64,000 bases of DNA, taken from Streptomyces cellulosae. GTDB lineage: Bacteria; Actinomycetota; Actinomycetes; Streptomycetales; Streptomycetaceae. Of this stretch, positions 26,111 to 33,390 are shown piece after piece. Position numbers and translations under genes: made by a program. The first letter of the stretch is position 1, and the number at the start of each line of letters is the position of its first letter. Location of the stretch: positions 38,331-102,330 of the forward strand of contig BNBH01000024.1 of assembly GCA_014655195.1 (NCBI GenBank), read 5' to 3'. The notes under the pieces are model-generated. The model did no database searches and was not told where the DNA came from. It worked only from the letters and a program-made list of their open reading frames with translations.

Positions 26111-26866
26111 ATGCCGTACGAACCACCTACTCACACCGTCGAGCGCTCACTCCGCGCCACGACCGGAGCGAAGATCGTTGCAGGTGTCGACGAGGTGGGG
26201 CGTGGCGCGTGGGCCGGCCCGGTCACCGTCTGCGCGGCGATCACCGGACTGCGCCGGCCCCCCGAGGGACTCACCGACTCCAAGCTCCTCACCGTCAAGC
26301 GCCGCACCGAACTCGCCGAGACGCTGCGGAACTGGGTGACGTCGTACGCCCTGGGCCACGCGTCGCCCGAGGAGATCGACGACCTGGGGATGACCGCCGC
26401 GCTCCGCCTGGCGGCCGTCCGCGCCCTGGAGGGTCTGCCCGTCCGGCCCGACGCGGTCATCCTCGACGGCAAGCACGACTACCTCGGCACCCCCTGGCGG
26501 GTCCGGACGGTCATCAAGGGCGACCAGTCGTGCGTGGCCGTGGCGGCCGCGTCCGTCATCGCGAAGGTCCAGCGCGACAAAATGATGGCCGAACTGGGCG
26601 CCGACCATGCAGACTTCGCTTTCGCGGACAACGCCGGGTATCCGTCCCCCGTGCACCGGGCCGCCCTGGAGGTCCGGGGACCCACCCCGCACCACCGGCT
26701 GTCGTGGGCGTATCTTGATGCGCTGCCCCAGTGGCGGCACCTCAAGAAGGCCCGCACCTGGGCGGATGCGCCCGTCCCGGCGATCGAGGGCCAACTCGGC
26801 TTCGACTTCGGACCGGACGCTCGCACTGATGTGCCACCCGGCGCCGCAGGCCGTGCCACCGTTTGA
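26111..26866 (+). CDS. rnhB: Ribonuclease HII
   Basis: RNase HII cuts RNA in RNA-DNA hybrids and removes single ribonucleotides from DNA. The 251-residue protein has the DEVGRG motif (D27, E28), LTDSKLL, the third acidic residue D119 in VILDGKHDYLG and the KGDQSCVAVAAASVIAKVQRD helix; all metal ligands are present. The C-terminus has about 20 extra residues after GQLGFDFG compared with the S. coelicolor protein as I remember it; they look unstructured. The ATG at 26111 is favoured by the family N-terminus MPYEPPTHTVERSLR. The next gene starts 14 bp after the stop, so they are probably co-transcribed. Confidence 0.95.
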   Translation: MPYEPPTHTVERSLRATTGAKIVAGVDEVGRGAWAGPVTVCAAITGLRRPPEGLTDSKLLTVKRRTELAETLRNWVTSYALGHASPEEIDDLGMTAALRLAAVRALEGLPVRPDAVILDGKHDYLGTPWRVRTVIKGDQSCVAVAAASVIAKVQRDKMMAELGADHADFAFADNAGYPSPVHRAALEVRGPTPHHRLSWAYLDALPQWRHLKKARTWADAPVPAIEGQLGFDFGPDARTDVPPGAAGRATV

Positions 26867-26879
26867 TAAAAATCAGCTC

Positions 26880-27506
26880 ATGCCTCTCATTCCCGAGGAG
26901 CCTCAGATTCACGAGAGTGCCCAGGGTCCCCGCGCCACGCCGTCCAGCGGCCGTACCGCGCCGACCCCCCGCCCCGTACCCGGTCCCCGCCTCGCGGCTC
27001 CGTCACGTCCCGGTCGCCCCGGCCCGCCGCGGCCGGCGCCTCCGGCCCAGCGCACCTCGCGTGACGCGGCCCCCGCGGCCAAGCCCGGCCCTTCGGCTTC
27101 GCCCGCTGCCGCCGACGGCCCGCAGATCCAACTGATCCCGGCATCCGTCGAAGGGGCGCTCGACGCCGCCGAGGAAGCCGTGGACCTGCTCCTGGACTCC
27201 GGCCGCGCCCCCGGCGACATGCTGGTGATCACCACCGGTGAACAGCACCCGTGGGCCACCCACGAACTGTCCTTCGGCGAGGCGTCCTACTGGGCGCAGC
27301 ACGACGCCGGCGACGACGTCTTCTACGCGGACGCCCAGGTGGCGGACCGTGCCAAGGCGCGTCCCGTCGTGGTGGTCGCCGTCAACGGCGGCCCCGAGTC
27401 CGTCACCGCCACCGCCCTGAAGGCCGCCCACGCCCGGGCCGGCGCGCTGCTGATCGTCTGCGGTGACCCGCAGCGCATCAACTCCGTGCTGGGCGCGGGG
27501 GTCTGA
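26880..27506 (+). CDS. Conserved hypothetical, helicase-C-terminus-like domain
   Basis: The first 85 of 208 residues are Pro/Ala/Arg-rich and probably disordered. The folded half begins IQLIPASVEGALDAAEEAVD and contains DMLVITTGEQHPWATHE, SYWAQHDAGDDVFYADA and RPVVVVAVNGG. The order of these strands reminds me of the C-terminal RecA-like domain of UvrD/superfamily 1 helicases, but there is no Walker motif, so it cannot be a helicase alone. ATG at 26880 lies only 14 bp after the rnhB stop, with no strong ribosome site, which suggests coupling. A role with RNase HII in nucleic acid repair is inference from position only. Confidence 0.65.
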   Translation: MPLIPEEPQIHESAQGPRATPSSGRTAPTPRPVPGPRLAAPSRPGRPGPPRPAPPAQRTSRDAAPAAKPGPSASPAAADGPQIQLIPASVEGALDAAEEAVDLLLDSGRAPGDMLVITTGEQHPWATHELSFGEASYWAQHDAGDDVFYADAQVADRAKARPVVVVAVNGGPESVTATALKAAHARAGALLIVCGDPQRINSVLGAGV

Positions 27507-27635
27507 GCGGACGCCACGGCGCCGTCCGGCATCCGGGCGGGGGACCGTTCGTGCATACGTGAACGTCGGCGGCCACGGTGCCTTGTGCACCTGTGGCCGG
27601 TCGGTGTGCGCGGGGGCGGGCGAACGGTCCGGCGT

Positions 27636-28250
27636 CTAGCGGGCCGCCGCGCGCCGCAGCACGTCCGACGCGGCCCCGCCGGTGCGCGGGATCCGCGGCG
27701 GCGCCTCGGACATGGCCACCGTCTCCGGTTCCGAACCGGCGCTGGGATGGCGGCCGCCCCGGCCCTCACCGAGGACCTGCCAGCCGTCACGGGTCAGCGT
27801 GATGTACGCACCGCAGCGCAGCCCATGCAGGGTGCAGGCGTCCCGCAGTCCCCACATCCAGGCCCCGTCCTCCTCCGTCCAGCGGGCGTCGCCCTCACGG
27901 CAGTAGAGCAGGACGGCGGTGCGCACCGGGGTGCGGCGGCGCAGGTCGTGCGGAATCACCCGGCGCAGCTGGGCCAGCAGCGCGTTGCGGTTCATCCAGC
28001 CGTCGGCGGAGGCGGACCGCCGCGTGAACGACGCGCTCGCCCGCAGGCGTTCGTCCGGATCGAGCACGGCGACGACCGCGGTCGCCGGGCCGGGACGGTG
28101 CCGGGCGTGCAGTCCGCTGACGACCTCGCGCGGACTGCGCAGCAGCGGGATTCCCGCGGCCGCCCACTCCGCAGGCTCGAGCACACGGTTGGCGGATACG
28201 GCGGACGACGACAGCGAAGCCGCCGAGGACGGAGCGAATCCGAAGGTCAC
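27636..28250 (-). CDS. Conserved hypothetical protein
   Basis: The 204-residue protein starts VTFGFAPSSAASLSS and has a compact middle with VVAVLDPDERLRASASF, the Asn-rich turn GWMNRNALLAQLRRVIPHD, LLYCREGDARWTEEDGAWMWGLRDAC and LRCGAYITLTRDGW. I do not recognise a fold or domain; the pattern is of a small alpha/beta protein with a flexible C-tail. The GTG at 28250 has GGGAGG a few bases upstream; an earlier GTG at 28274 has no ribosome site. Genes like it sit next to recQ in other Streptomyces as I recall. Confidence 0.7.
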   Translation of the reverse strand: MTFGFAPSSAASLSSSAVSANRVLEPAEWAAAGIPLLRSPREVVSGLHARHRPGPATAVVAVLDPDERLRASASFTRRSASADGWMNRNALLAQLRRVIPHDLRRRTPVRTAVLLYCREGDARWTEEDGAWMWGLRDACTLHGLRCGAYITLTRDGWQVLGEGRGGRHPSAGSEPETVAMSEAPPRIPRTGGAASDVLRRAAAR

Positions 28251-28367
28251 GGTCCTCCCTTCGGCTACGCCCACACTGCGGGCGGGTCGGATTCGGGGGA
28301 GCGCGCACGCAACAGAGCCCTACCTGGTCGGCGGGCGAGCCGTGCGGGTGCGTCCTTCAATTCTTCC

Positions 28368-28395
28368 TGTCTAACTTGGATGCGGCAACGAGCAA
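28368..28395 (-). promoter_or_regulatory. Possible housekeeping promoter of the conserved hypothetical gene
   Basis: On the minus strand TTGCTC and TAGACA are separated by 16 bp, about 118 bp upstream of the GTG at 28250. The match to HrdB consensus (TTGAC-N17-TAGRAT) is partial. Confidence 0.3.
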
Positions 28396-28463
28396 TTGGG
28401 GCAGCGGACCGTTATCGGCGGATCCGCGGCTAATATCCCCACCCGCCGAATGCGGGCTTCCGC

Positions 28464-30629
28464 TCAGCCCTGTACGGCCAGTACCAGCGGCAGCACTCCC
28501 TGCGCACCCGCACGCCGCAGCAGCCGTGCCGCGACGGCGAGCGTCCACCCCGTCTCGGTGTAATCGTCCACCAGAAGCACCGGACCTCCGGCCCGCGCGA
28601 GCGCCTCCGCGAGCTCCGGCGGGACGGTCAGAGCGCCGGCGAGCGCCTTGAGCCGCTGGGCGCTGTTGCTGCGGGGGAGTTGGTGCTGCTCGCCCGTGCT
28701 CCGAACCGTGCCGAGCAGCGGCAGCCGTCCGGTCTCCGCGATGTGCGCCCCGAGCGACTGGACGAGCCGCGGCCGCGTGCGCGAGTCGACGGTCACCACC
28801 CCGACCGGCCGGGGCTGGGCGTCGTCCACGCCCGGAGCCCAACCGCCCGGCCCCTTGGCCCAGTCGGCGAGGACGCCCACCGCGGCCCGGGCGACGTCGT
28901 CGGGCACGGGCCCGTCCGGCGCCTGCGGTGCGAGCAGCGGGCGCAGCCGGTTGCCCCAGCCGATGTCCGACAGCCTGCCGAGCGCCCGGCCCTGCGCCGC
29001 CTGTTCACCGGCCGGGATACGGCCCTTCAGATCCACGCCGATCGCGGGGAGTCCGGTGGGCCACATGCGCCGGGGCTCCACCTCCACGCCGGCCTTGCCG
29101 AGGTCGGCGCGGGCCGCGTCCAGGGCCACGGAGGAGGCCTCGGCCGTGTAGCGGGCGCCCGCGCAGTTGTCGCAGCGGCCGCAGGGCTTGGCGCCCTCGT
29201 CGTCCAACTGTTGCTGCAGGAACTCCATCCGGCAGTCCGTCGTCGCCACGTAGTCGCGCATCGCCTGCTGCTCGGCCGCGCGCTGACGCGCCACCCACGC
29301 GTACCGCTCGGAGTCGTACGTCCACGGCTGTCCCGTCGCGATCCAGCCGCCCTTGACCCGCTTCACCGCCCCGTCCACGTCGAGCACCTTGAGCATGGTC
29401 TCCAGGCGCGAGCGGCGCAGCTCGACGAGCGGTTCGAGCGCGGGGAGGGACAGAGGCCGTTCGGAGCGCGCCAGCACGTCGAGCGTGCGGCGCACCGTCT
29501 CCTCCGGCGGGAAGGCGAGAGAGGCGAAGTACTCCCAGATCGCCTCGTCCTCCTTGCCCGGCAGGAGCAGCACCTCCGCGTGCCGGACTCCGCGGCCGGC
29601 GCGGCCCACCTGCTGGTAGTACGAGATGGGCGAGGACGGCGACCCCAGGTGCACCACGAAGCCCAGGTCGGGCTTGTCGAACCCCATGCCGAGGGCGGAG
29701 GTGGCCACGAGCGCCTTCACCTTGTTGGCCAGCAGGTCCTCCTCGGCCTGCTGCCGGTCGGCGTTCTCCGTCCGCCCGGTGTACGAGGCGACCTCATGCC
29801 CGCGCCGGCGCAGGAACGCGGTGACCTCCTCGGCCACCGCCACCGTCAGCGTGTAGATGATCCCCGAGCCTGGGAGCTGGTCCAGGTGGTCGGCGAGCCA
29901 GGCCATGCGGTGCGCCGCGTCCGGCAGGCGCAGCACGCTCAGGCTGAGGCTCTCCCGCTCCAGCGGGCCCCGCAGCACGAGGGCGTCCGAGGAACCGCCC
30001 GTGCCGAGCTGCTCGGCGACGTCGGCGGTGACCCGGGCGTTGGCCGTGGCGGTGGTGGCGAGGACGGGCACCCCCTCCGGCAGGTCGCTCAGCATCGTGC
30101 GCAGCCGCCGGTAGTCCGGGCGGAAGTCGTGGCCCCAGTCGGAGATGCAGTGCGCCTCGTCGACCACGAGCAGTCCGGTCGCGGCGGCCAGCCGGGGCAG
30201 CACCTGGTCACGGAAGTCCGGATTGTTCAGCCGCTCGGGACTGACCAGCAGCACATCCACGTCCCCCGCCTCGATCTCCGCGCGGATGGCGTCCCACTCC
30301 TCGCTGTTGGAGGAGTTGATCGTCCGGGCGTGGACCCCGGCCCGGGCCGCGGCCTCGACCTGGTTGCGCATGAGCGCCAGGAGCGGGGAGACGATCACGG
30401 TCGGGCCGCTGCCCTGGGCCCGCAGCAGCGCGGTCGCCACGAAGTACACCGCGGACTTGCCCCAGCCCGTGCGCTGGACGACCAGGGCCCGGCGCTTGTC
30501 GGCGACCAGTGCCTCGATCGCCCGCCACTGGTCGTCGCGCAGCCGTGCGGTGCCCGTGTCGTCGCCGACGAGACGGGCGAGCACCGCGTCGGCGGCCGTC
30601 CGGAGATCCGTGTTGCTCGTGTGCTCCAT
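28464..30629 (-). CDS. recQ: RecQ-family DNA helicase fused to a phosphoribosyltransferase-like domain
   Basis: RecQ helicases unwind DNA 3'-5' in recombination and fork repair. This 721-residue protein has motif 0/I near the N-terminus (DDQWRAIEAL, QRTGWGKSAVYF), DEAHCISDWGHDFRPDYRRL (motif II plus the aromatic-rich loop), and motif VI QQVGRAGRG. A zinc-binding region follows with CRMEFLQQQL and CGRCDNC. Instead of winged-helix and HRDC domains the last 150 residues end in GGPVLLVDDYTETGWTLAVA, very like the PRPP loop of phosphoribosyltransferases. I place the start at the ATG 30629 (MEHTSNTDLR); an ATG three codons earlier (30638) is possible. The DUF4192 gene is divergent, with two DnaA boxes between them. 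Confidence 0.92.
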   Translation of the reverse strand: MEHTSNTDLRTAADAVLARLVGDDTGTARLRDDQWRAIEALVADKRRALVVQRTGWGKSAVYFVATALLRAQGSGPTVIVSPLLALMRNQVEAAARAGVHARTINSSNSEEWDAIRAEIEAGDVDVLLVSPERLNNPDFRDQVLPRLAAATGLLVVDEAHCISDWGHDFRPDYRRLRTMLSDLPEGVPVLATTATANARVTADVAEQLGTGGSSDALVLRGPLERESLSLSVLRLPDAAHRMAWLADHLDQLPGSGIIYTLTVAVAEEVTAFLRRRGHEVASYTGRTENADRQQAEEDLLANKVKALVATSALGMGFDKPDLGFVVHLGSPSSPISYYQQVGRAGRGVRHAEVLLLPGKEDEAIWEYFASLAFPPEETVRRTLDVLARSERPLSLPALEPLVELRRSRLETMLKVLDVDGAVKRVKGGWIATGQPWTYDSERYAWVARQRAAEQQAMRDYVATTDCRMEFLQQQLDDEGAKPCGRCDNCAGARYTAEASSVALDAARADLGKAGVEVEPRRMWPTGLPAIGVDLKGRIPAGEQAAQGRALGRLSDIGWGNRLRPLLAPQAPDGPVPDDVARAAVGVLADWAKGPGGWAPGVDDAQPRPVGVVTVDSRTRPRLVQSLGAHIAETGRLPLLGTVRSTGEQHQLPRSNSAQRLKALAGALTVPPELAEALARAGGPVLLVDDYTETGWTLAVAARLLRRAGAQGVLPLVLAVQG

Positions 30630-30670
30630 GGCTCCCATACAACAGGACGGCGCCGACATCGGCCCAAGGC

Positions 30671-30679
30671 TGTGGACAA
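30671..30679 (-). promoter_or_regulatory. DnaA box (Streptomyces consensus)
   Basis: TGTGGACAA on the plus strand is a perfect minus-strand TTGTCCACA, the preferred Streptomyces DnaA box, 42 bp upstream of the recQ start. Confidence 0.6.
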
Positions 30680-30721
30680 GGCCGGCCTGCGTCGATGGCA
30701 ATGACATGGACCTGATCCTAC

Positions 30722-30730
30722 TTATCCACA
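30722..30730 (+). promoter_or_regulatory. DnaA box (TTATCCACA)
   Basis: TTATCCACA matches the strong E. coli R-type DnaA box exactly. It is 51 bp from the other box in opposite orientation, 40 bp upstream of the DUF4192 gene. Confidence 0.6.
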
Positions 30731-30769
30731 GGAAAACCGGAATGTCGCAATCTGCGAGAAGGTCGCGGC

Positions 30770-32422
30770 ATGACGAACCACAGCGGGACGACCGGTCCCT
30801 CAGAGAACAGTGACATCCCGATCCAGGGCGGACGCGACGCGTGGGTGCCGGGACGGGAGGTGACCGCCGCCCGGGAGGCGGCAGCGGCCGGTGAGGCGGC
30901 AGCGGCCCGCGAGGCGGCCGTGGCCGGCGCCGAGACCACGGTGCCGGTGGGCGGGGAGGACCGCCCTCCGGTCCCGCCGGACCTGACCTGCACCGCGTAC
31001 GAGAGCCACGGCGACCCGCAGCAGGTGACCCTGCGCACCCCGGCCGAGCTCGCCGACGCCGTGCCCTACCTCCTCGGGTACCGCCCGGAGGACAGCATGG
31101 TCCTCGTCTCCCTGCACGACACCGGAGACCGGGGCAGGTTCGGAGGCCGGGCCCGGCTCGGCATCCCCGCCGACCCCGGCGACTGGCCCTCGGCCGCCCG
31201 CCAGCTTGCCCAGGGGCTGGTGACCGGCTGTGAGCGCCGGGGCTCCCGGCCCGAGCAGATGGTCGTCTTCCTGTGCCAGGAGCCGGGACCGGGTGAGACC
31301 GGCCGGCAGGTCAAGGAGCGGCTGGGACCGCTGGCGCACGCCCTGCGACTGGAGTGCGGGGCCCTGGACGTGCCCGTGATCGAAGCCCTGTGCGTCTCCG
31401 ACTGCCGTTTCTGGTCGTACTGCTGCGACGACGAGACCTGCTGCCCGCCCGAAGGGACGCCGATGGGTCTGCCCGGCACGTCCGTGCTGGCCGCCGCGGC
31501 CGCCTACGCCGGGGTCCAGGTCCGCGGCTCCCTGCGCGAACTGCACGCCCGGCTCCAGCCCTGGGAGACCTCCGCCGCCGACGACCAGCGCCGCGCACTG
31601 GACGAGGCAGCGCTGAAGCTGCTGCCCCGGATCGTCGACGCGGAGGAACGGAAAGCCGTCGCCGAGGAGACGATGGAGCTGGCCGAGCGCCTCATGCGCC
31701 GCCTCGCCGACGCCCAGCCCGTCTCCGGCACACTCCCGTCGGACCTGCGCGACGACGAACTGATCACGTACGACGAGGCGGCGCTGGTGCTCCACGGCCT
31801 CCAGGACCGCACCACCCGCGACCGCGCCGCCGCGTGGATGGAGGGCGACGAGGCGGCCCCGGCCCTCCGGCTTTGGCGCACGCTGGCACGCCGCTGCGTC
31901 GGCCCGTACGGGGAGTACGCCGCCGCGCCCCTCACCCTCGCCGGGTGGGTCGCCTGGTCCTCGGGCGACGAACTGGAGGCGCGGGAGGCGCTCGCCATGG
32001 CCCTCGGGGTCGACCCGGACTATCTCTTCGCGCGCCTGCTGCACCAGGCGTGCAACGAGGGGCTCGACCCGGAGTCGATCCGCCGCTGCTTGCGGGGCGA
32101 GGGCGAGGGTGAGAGCGAGGACGCCGGCCCGGCCGAGGTGGGCGAGGCGCCCGGTCGCGGCGCGGGCGAGGCGCCGGGACAGGACGTGTGCCGGGCTCCC
32201 GGTCGGGACTCGGAGCCCGCGTCCCGGAGGCGCCGTATGCGGGCTGCCGGCCGCGCAGGGCGGTCCGCTCCCCGGGGAAGCGCCGCGACCGGGCGGGTGC
32301 CGCGCGCCCGCATGTCACCGGGCGGGGCCCGGCCCAAGGGCGCCGCGCACCCCGGAGCCGTGAACCGGCGCCGTCAGGAGGGCGCGCACTCGACGCCACG
32401 TGGGGAGGAGGCGGAGGAGTAG
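30770..32422 (+). CDS. DUF4192 family protein with long disordered tail
   Basis: The 550-residue protein has three parts. Residues 1-70 are Ala/Glu-rich repeats (AAREAAAAGEAAAAREAA) with helical character. From about 80 the DUF4192 domain begins at VTLRTPAELADAVPYLLGYR and PEDSMVLVSLHD; it continues past GGWVAWSSGDELEAREALAM near 400 and holds clustered cysteines (YCCDDETCCPPEG). From about 440 the tail is Gly/Arg/Ala-rich and basic, without predicted structure. DUF4192 has no known activity. It is actinobacterial and often next to recQ, which may point to nucleic acid metabolism. The ATG has GAGAAGG upstream. Confidence 0.82.
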   Translation: MTNHSGTTGPSENSDIPIQGGRDAWVPGREVTAAREAAAAGEAAAAREAAVAGAETTVPVGGEDRPPVPPDLTCTAYESHGDPQQVTLRTPAELADAVPYLLGYRPEDSMVLVSLHDTGDRGRFGGRARLGIPADPGDWPSAARQLAQGLVTGCERRGSRPEQMVVFLCQEPGPGETGRQVKERLGPLAHALRLECGALDVPVIEALCVSDCRFWSYCCDDETCCPPEGTPMGLPGTSVLAAAAAYAGVQVRGSLRELHARLQPWETSAADDQRRALDEAALKLLPRIVDAEERKAVAEETMELAERLMRRLADAQPVSGTLPSDLRDDELITYDEAALVLHGLQDRTTRDRAAAWMEGDEAAPALRLWRTLARRCVGPYGEYAAAPLTLAGWVAWSSGDELEAREALAMALGVDPDYLFARLLHQACNEGLDPESIRRCLRGEGEGESEDAGPAEVGEAPGRGAGEAPGQDVCRAPGRDSEPASRRRRMRAAGRAGRSAPRGSAATGRVPRARMSPGGARPKGAAHPGAVNRRRQEGAHSTPRGEEAEE

Positions 32423-32475
32423 GGGAGATGCCTGTACAGGAGGAGATCGGCCGACGATCCGGCCGGTGAAGGGAG

Positions 32476-32503
32476 TGTTTATCGTCAGGCAGACGACTAT
32501 GAT
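32476..32503 (+). promoter_or_regulatory. Candidate leaderless promoter with internal inverted repeat for nrtR
   Basis: TATGAT at 32498-32503 is a good -10 hexamer and lies 6 nt before the ATG at 32510, so transcription would start at the start codon itself; no ribosome site is present. TCGTC (32482) and GACGA (32492) form an inverted repeat around AGGCA between the -35 region (TGTTTA, weak) and the -10, a natural repressor position. Confidence 0.45.
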
Positions 32504-32509
32504 CGCCGC

Positions 32510-33268
32510 ATGCCCTACGACCCGTCAGCCTTTCCGCCTTTCGCCGTCACCGTGGACCTGGTCGTGCTCACCGTGCGACGTCACGCTCTGTGTGCACTGG
32601 CGGTGCGCAGGGGAGAGCCCCCGTTCCAGGGGCGCTGGGCACTCCCCGGAGGGTTCGTGCGGGCCGACGAGGACCTGGCGCAGGCGGCGGCGCGGGAGCT
32701 GGCCGAGGAGACGGGGCTGCGGGTTCATGATCCGGCCATCCCCGCCCAGGACCACGGCGCCCATCTCGAGCAGCTGGCCACCTACGGCGACCCCAAGCGT
32801 GACCCGCGCATGCGGGTCGTGAGCGTCGCGCACCTCGCCCTCGCCCCGGACCTGCCGGCACCCCGGGCGGGCGGCGACGCCAGCAACGCGCGCTGGGCAC
32901 CCGTGGACGAGCTGCTGAAGCAGGGCGGTTACGGCAGGGACGGCGAACCGGTGGCGCCGCTCGCCTTCGACCACGCGCAGATCCTCTCGGACGGGGTGGA
33001 GCGCGCCCGTTCGAAGATCGAGTACTCCTCGCTGGCGACGGCGTTCTGCCCGCCGGAGTTCACCGTCGGTGAGCTGCGCCGGGTCTACGAGGCGGTCTGG
33101 GGCGTGGCGCTCGACCCGCGCAACTTCCACCGCAAGGTGACGGGCACTCCGGGCTTCCTGGTGCCCACCGGCGGCACCACCACCCGGCAGGGCGGCCGCC
33201 CCGCCCAGCTCTTCCGGGCCGGCGGCGCCACCCTGCTCAACCCGCCCATGCTGCGCCCCGAGGTCTGA
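32510..33268 (+). CDS. NrtR-type regulator: Nudix domain with C-terminal winged helix
   Basis: The 252-residue protein begins FPPFAVTVDLVVLTVR with the Nudix fold; the Nudix box GFVRADEDLAQAAARELAEE sits at about 48-67 and keeps the REx2EE catalytic residues, so hydrolysis is possible. The C-terminal part (FTVGELRRVYEAVWGVALD, FHRKVTGTPGFLVPTGG) is the winged-helix of NrtR regulators, which control NAD or pentose metabolism in response to ADP-ribose. No clear target gene is adjacent. The gene may be leaderless, given the -10 hexamer next to the ATG. Confidence 0.85.
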   Translation: MPYDPSAFPPFAVTVDLVVLTVRRHALCALAVRRGEPPFQGRWALPGGFVRADEDLAQAAARELAEETGLRVHDPAIPAQDHGAHLEQLATYGDPKRDPRMRVVSVAHLALAPDLPAPRAGGDASNARWAPVDELLKQGGYGRDGEPVAPLAFDHAQILSDGVERARSKIEYSSLATAFCPPEFTVGELRRVYEAVWGVALDPRNFHRKVTGTPGFLVPTGGTTTRQGGRPAQLFRAGGATLLNPPMLRPEV

Positions 33269-33390
33269 CGCGGTAGGGGACTCGGTCGGGGAGGGTCGGC
33301 CCGGGAGGCGCCCTACCGGACTGTTTTCCCGGCCTGCAACAGGCCCCGTGGTGCCCGAAAAACCCGATATGGCGCGCTATCTTGCATCGG

